This document shows positions 60,128 through 64,000 of a stretch of DNA of 64,000 bases, piece by piece. Numbering within the stretch: position 1 is the first letter of the stretch; every line of letters starts with the position of its first letter. The DNA lies in contig CACPKA010000006.1 of NCBI GenBank assembly GCA_902634485.1, positions 1-64,000 of the forward strand, in the 5' to 3' direction. The stretch is from an uncultured Pelagibacteraceae bacterium (GTDB taxonomy: Bacteria; Pseudomonadota; Alphaproteobacteria; Pelagibacterales; Pelagibacteraceae). The notes below the pieces were generated by a model. That model was not told where the DNA came from. It was given only the letters and a program-made list of their open reading frames with translations, and searched no databases. A program made the translations under genes and the position numbers.

Positions 60128-61595
60128 AGAATATAAAATGTATATTAATGGTTCTTGGATAGAATCAGAAAGTAAAAAAACTTTTGTAACTCTTAATCCA
60201 GAAAATAATGAACCTTGGGCAAAAGCTCCTGAGGCTAGTGAAAAAGATGTAGATAAAGCCGTCACGGCTGCTCAAAAAGCGTTTGAAGGTGAATGGCCAA
60301 AATTATTTCCTAAAGAAAGAGCAAAATATTTAAAAGCTATAGCTCATCAATTAAGAGAGAATGCTGAACTTCTTGGAAAAATTGAGACAGTTGATACAGG
60401 AAAATTATTTAAGGAAACAAAAACTCAAGCTAATTATATAGCAGAATATTATGATTATTATGCAGGGCTTGCAGACAAAGTTGAGGGAACAGTTTTGCCA
60501 ATAGATAAAGCCAACATGCAAGTAATAACTACAAGAGTGCCCATTGGAGTTGTGGCAGCTATTATTCCCTGGAATTCTCAAATGTTATTAACTGCTGTAA
60601 AATTAGCTCCTGCTCTTGCAATGGGAAATACTATTGTAATTAAATCTTCAGAACTTGCTCCTGCAACATTGTTTGAGTTTGGAAAATTAATAGAAAAAAC
60701 TGGAATCCCAAAAGGAGTGGTAAATATTATTTCTGGATTTGGAGAACCGTGTGGAAAAGCTTTAACATCGCATAAATTTGTTGAAAGAGTTGCTTTCACT
60801 GGTGGACCTGAAACTGCTAGACATATAATAAAAAATTCAGCAGACAACCTATCTCAAGTTAGCTTAGAACTTGGTGGTAAAAGCCCTGTAGCAGTTTTTG
60901 AAGATGCTGACCAAGAGAATGCTTTGAACGGTATAACTGCTGGTATATTTGGAGCCAGTGGCCAAAGTTGTATAGCTGGATCAAGATTATATATTCAAAA
61001 TAGCATTTATGAGAATTTTTTAGAAAAAATTATAAATCGAGCAAATAAAATTAAATTAGGACCTCCAATGAATTCTGACACTCAAATGGGTCCCTTAAGT
61101 AGTTTAAAACAATTAGAAATAATTGAAAAAAATATTAAACTTACCCTGGATCAGGGAGGCAAACTTAAATGTGGAGGTAAAAGACATAATTTGTCAAATA
61201 AAGGATACTACTTCCCACCAACAATAATTGAGTGTGAAAATCATAATTTGCCAACTGCAGAAAATGAATTATTTGGACCAGTGTTATCAGTAATGAAATT
61301 TAATACTGAAGATGAAGTGATAAATAAAATGAATGACAATCAATATGGTCTATCCTCGGGCGTATATACAAAAGATATAAATAGAGGATTAAGAGTTTCG
61401 AACGCAATACGCGCTGGAATTACTTTTGTAAATACTTACAGATTAATTTCCCCTTCAGCTCCATTTGGTGGCATGAAAGATAGTGGCTACGGTAAAGAAG
61501 CTGGAATAGAATCCATAAAAGATTATACTAGAATAAAAACAACTTGGTTTAATACTTCTGATAAACCGATGGATGATCCTTTTACAATGGGTTAA
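60114..61595 (+). CDS. Aldehyde dehydrogenase
   Basis: IPWNSQMLLTAVKLAPALA, LELGGKSPVAVF, GASGQSCIAGSR. Confidence 0.93.
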   Translation: MTKLKEYKMYINGSWIESESKKTFVTLNPENNEPWAKAPEASEKDVDKAVTAAQKAFEGEWPKLFPKERAKYLKAIAHQLRENAELLGKIETVDTGKLFKETKTQANYIAEYYDYYAGLADKVEGTVLPIDKANMQVITTRVPIGVVAAIIPWNSQMLLTAVKLAPALAMGNTIVIKSSELAPATLFEFGKLIEKTGIPKGVVNIISGFGEPCGKALTSHKFVERVAFTGGPETARHIIKNSADNLSQVSLELGGKSPVAVFEDADQENALNGITAGIFGASGQSCIAGSRLYIQNSIYENFLEKIINRANKIKLGPPMNSDTQMGPLSSLKQLEIIEKNIKLTLDQGGKLKCGGKRHNLSNKGYYFPPTIIECENHNLPTAENELFGPVLSVMKFNTEDEVINKMNDNQYGLSSGVYTKDINRGLRVSNAIRAGITFVNTYRLISPSAPFGGMKDSGYGKEAGIESIKDYTRIKTTWFNTSDKPMDDPFTMG

Positions 61596-62457
61596 ATATT
61601 TGAGTCCTAAACATACATCTCTAATTTTACTTGTAATGTTTTTTCTTGGAAGCGCTTACCCTACTGGAAAACTTGGAATAAATGCATCTATTCCACCAAT
61701 TTTGTTTGGAGCTTTGAGAATGGGAATAGTGTTTATTTGCTTAATACCTTTTTGTAAAATCATTATACCAAATAAAAAATACCTATTACCTTTGCTTGCC
61801 TTCTCTTTTTCTATGGGAGTAGGAGTAAATTTATTTTTATATTTGTCTATAAATGCCTCAAGCATAATGTCTCCACTTGTTATAGGTGCACAACTATCTA
61901 TTCCTGTTGCAATTATTTTAAGCTCTATTTTTATAGGAGAAAATATAAGTTATAGAAAATGGATTTTAATAATATTTTCTTTTTTTGGAATAGTATTAAT
62001 TGGATTTGACCCAAAAATTGCTGACGAAATTTTAGGTTTTTTTTTGATATGTATTATGGCTTTTTTTTATGCGTCGTCACAGGTCTTTTCAAGATACCTA
62101 AAGGAATTAGATGTAAAGTTTACTAATGCTTGCATGGGTTTCTTTGCATTTATTATTTTACTAATTGCGTCTATTTTTTTTGAAGGAAATTCAATTTCTC
62201 ACTTAAAAAATATGAATCTGAATGCTTGGCTGATGGCTCTGCATGCGGGTATACTTTGCTCATTGGTGGGACACATGTCAATGTTTTATCTTTATAAGTT
62301 TTACTCTGTTGGACAAGTTCTTCCTTTCTATGCCTTATTCCCTGTATTTGGAATGCTTTTAAGTTTTTTCATATTTGGTGAGATTCCCACATTAATTATG
62401 TTAATTGGTGGTATTATTGTAATAAGTTCGGTCTTTTTACTTCAAAAAATAAGATAA
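61573..62457 (+). CDS. EamA/DMT-superfamily transporter
   Basis: hydrophobic EamA-like protein; start may be internal (ORF overlaps ALDH). Confidence 0.85.
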   Translation: MILLQWVKYLSPKHTSLILLVMFFLGSAYPTGKLGINASIPPILFGALRMGIVFICLIPFCKIIIPNKKYLLPLLAFSFSMGVGVNLFLYLSINASSIMSPLVIGAQLSIPVAIILSSIFIGENISYRKWILIIFSFFGIVLIGFDPKIADEILGFFLICIMAFFYASSQVFSRYLKELDVKFTNACMGFFAFIILLIASIFFEGNSISHLKNMNLNAWLMALHAGILCSLVGHMSMFYLYKFYSVGQVLPFYALFPVFGMLLSFFIFGEIPTLIMLIGGIIVISSVFLLQKIR

Positions 62458-62507
62458 TTTACTTATTGAAAAAATATACCAATAAGCTTTAATTTATTTT
62501 TTATAAA

Positions 62508-63713
62508 TTGTTAACAATTAATGAGGGAATTATGAAAAAACTATTTATCGCTGCATTTATATTTGTTTCTACTTTTACAACAAATGTTTTTGCAGAAATT
62601 AAGATGGGAGTTATTTTAGGATTTACTGGTCCTATTGAATCTCTTACACCCGCTATGGCAGCTTCGGCTGAGCTTGCTTTTAAAGAAGCTTCAGATTCTG
62701 GTTCGCTATTAGGTGGGGAAACAATCACTCCAGTAAGAGCGGACTCTACTTGTGTTGACTCAGCTGCAGCTCAATCAGCAGCAGAAGGTCTTGTTTCACA
62801 AGGTGTAGCTGCAATTATGGGTGCTGACTGTTCAGGTGTAACTGGTGCTATAGCAACAAACGTTGCAGTGCCTAATGGAGTTGTAATGATTTCACCATCA
62901 GCAACATCTCCAGGTTTAACTGACTTAGCTGACAACGGTTTCTTTTTTAGAACTGCACCATCAGATGCAAGAGGTGGTCAAATTCTAGCTGATATCACTA
63001 AAGATAGAGGAATTAAGAGTGTTGCAATAACTTACACTAACAACGACTACGGAAAAGGTTTAGCAGATGTTTATGCAGCTGCTTGTAAAGCTCATGGTAT
63101 TTCTGTAACAACTAGTGCAGCTCATGAAGACGGAAAAGCTGACTACTCATCAGAAGTTGCTACACTTGCTTCTGCAGGTGGTGACGCAGTTGCAGTAATC
63201 GGTTACCTTGACCAAGGTGGTAAAGGAATTATCCAAGGTTCTTTGGACTCTGGTGCATTTGATACTTTTATTTTATCAGATGGAATGATCGGAGATTCTT
63301 TAACTGATGCATTTGGAAAAAGCTTAAACAAATCTTTTGGTTCTCTACCAGGTTCAACTGGAAAAGGAGCAGGAGTTTTTGCTAAAGTTGCAGGTGCAGC
63401 AGGTATTGATCCTTCTGGACCTTACACTGGAGAGTCTTACGACGCAGCAGCTTTAATCGTTCTTGCGATGCAAGCTGGTGGTTCTGCGGATAGAGGTTCA
63501 ATTGCCAAAAATGTAATGGCAGTTGCTAATGGACCTGGTAAGAAAATTTATCCAGGAGAACTTAAAAAAGCTTTAGATTTACTAGCGAAAGGTAAAGCAG
63601 TTGACTACGAAGGTGCAACTGGGGTTACATTCACTAGCGTTGGTGAAGCTGAAGGTTCTTTCTTAGAGAAAGAAATCAAAGGCGGAAAATTTAAAACTAA
63701 AAAACAAAGATAA
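62508..63713 (+). CDS. Branched-chain amino acid/amide-type ABC transporter substrate-binding protein (probable start ATG 62532)
   Basis: signal peptide MKKLFIAAFIFVSTFTTNVFA, IKMGVILGFTGPIESLTPAM LivK-type. Confidence 0.9.
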   Translation: MLTINEGIMKKLFIAAFIFVSTFTTNVFAEIKMGVILGFTGPIESLTPAMAASAELAFKEASDSGSLLGGETITPVRADSTCVDSAAAQSAAEGLVSQGVAAIMGADCSGVTGAIATNVAVPNGVVMISPSATSPGLTDLADNGFFFRTAPSDARGGQILADITKDRGIKSVAITYTNNDYGKGLADVYAAACKAHGISVTTSAAHEDGKADYSSEVATLASAGGDAVAVIGYLDQGGKGIIQGSLDSGAFDTFILSDGMIGDSLTDAFGKSLNKSFGSLPGSTGKGAGVFAKVAGAAGIDPSGPYTGESYDAAALIVLAMQAGGSADRGSIAKNVMAVANGPGKKIYPGELKKALDLLAKGKAVDYEGATGVTFTSVGEAEGSFLEKEIKGGKFKTKKQR

Positions 63714-63727
63714 TATCTAAATTTATA

Positions 63728-63760
63728 AACCTCAGCGGCAATAGCTGCTGAGGTTTTTTT
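63728..63760 (+). terminator. Intrinsic terminator after the LivK-like gene
   Basis: AACCTCAGC (63728-63736) / GCTGAGGTT (63747-63755) stem plus T tract. Confidence 0.92.
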
Positions 63761-63782
63761 ATTTGAAAATTTAATAAGAATA

Positions 63783-64000
63783 TTAACTCAAGACTAAATC
63801 TAAATAAAGTGCCGCAGTCCATGAAAAATTATTTGCTCCAAAAGGCAGTCCAGTTTTAGAGCTGTAATATTCATGAAAGTTATTATGATTAATTAATTGA
63901 ATTGTATTTTTTTTAATCTTTTCTGCAAAATTTTTATTTTTGTTAATTAAAGATCTATAAATTATCCAATTTGTATTTATCCATACAGGACCTCTCCAAT
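63783..64000 (-). CDS. Glycoside hydrolase, GH63/mannosylglycerate hydrolase-like C-terminus (partial)
   Basis: Reverse translation WRGPVWINTNWIIYRSL...YYSSKTGLPFGANNFSWTAALYLDLVLS*. Confidence 0.75.
   Translation of the reverse strand, partial: WRGPVWINTNWIIYRSLINKNKNFAEKIKKNTIQLINHNNFHEYYSSKTGLPFGANNFSWTAALYLDLVLS

Overview
AT-rich, gene-dense window, most likely from a SAR11/Pelagibacterales-type marine alphaproteobacterium. That assignment is inferred from composition, tight gene packing and gene content. I see no rRNA, tRNA, CRISPR array, phage or transposase. Main blocks: (1) 1-18.6 kb, osmolyte catabolism: DoeA/EutA-like genes, betaine-homocysteine methyltransferase, DMG/sarcosine dehydrogenase, two ProX/ProW sets sharing one ProV, a gamma-butyrobetaine hydroxylase-like enzyme, an SDR and a BKACE enzyme. 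Together they suggest a carnitine/GBB to betaine to sarcosine route. (2) 18.8-32 kb, a sugar-type ABC transporter operon joined to a biotin-dependent carboxylase/PxpABC module, with BioY nearby. (3) 32-43.3 kb, a minus-strand operon: divergent rhodopsin, flotillin, SCP2-like, hydrolase, N,N-dimethylformamidase-like subunits, SSS symporter, Fe-ADH, MBL lactonase. (4) 43.6-47.7 kb, orphan ParA, thioesterase, and a TauD + PhnZ/TmpB-like HD oxygenase + GMC oxidoreductase set. (5) 47.8-55.6 kb, Amt, amidinotransferase, EamA, and a very AT-rich glycan/accessory segment. (6) 55.9-63.7 kb, LLM/ThDP/DUF1185/hydrolase/ALDH cluster, EamA and a LivK-type SBP. The most novel signal is a repeated peptide, Y-x3-D-x3-F-[DEN]-x-[IL]. 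It occurs four times at ~34-aa spacing in an uncharacterized 170-aa protein and twice in the interdomain linker of the carboxylase in the same operon. A second, C-terminal tail motif is shared by the ABC ATPase, the 170-aa protein and PxpC. This suggests a transporter-carboxylase scaffold. The second strongest signal is a rhodopsin with a DTT motif (no carboxylic proton donor) that also lacks the helix-F Trp and Pro.
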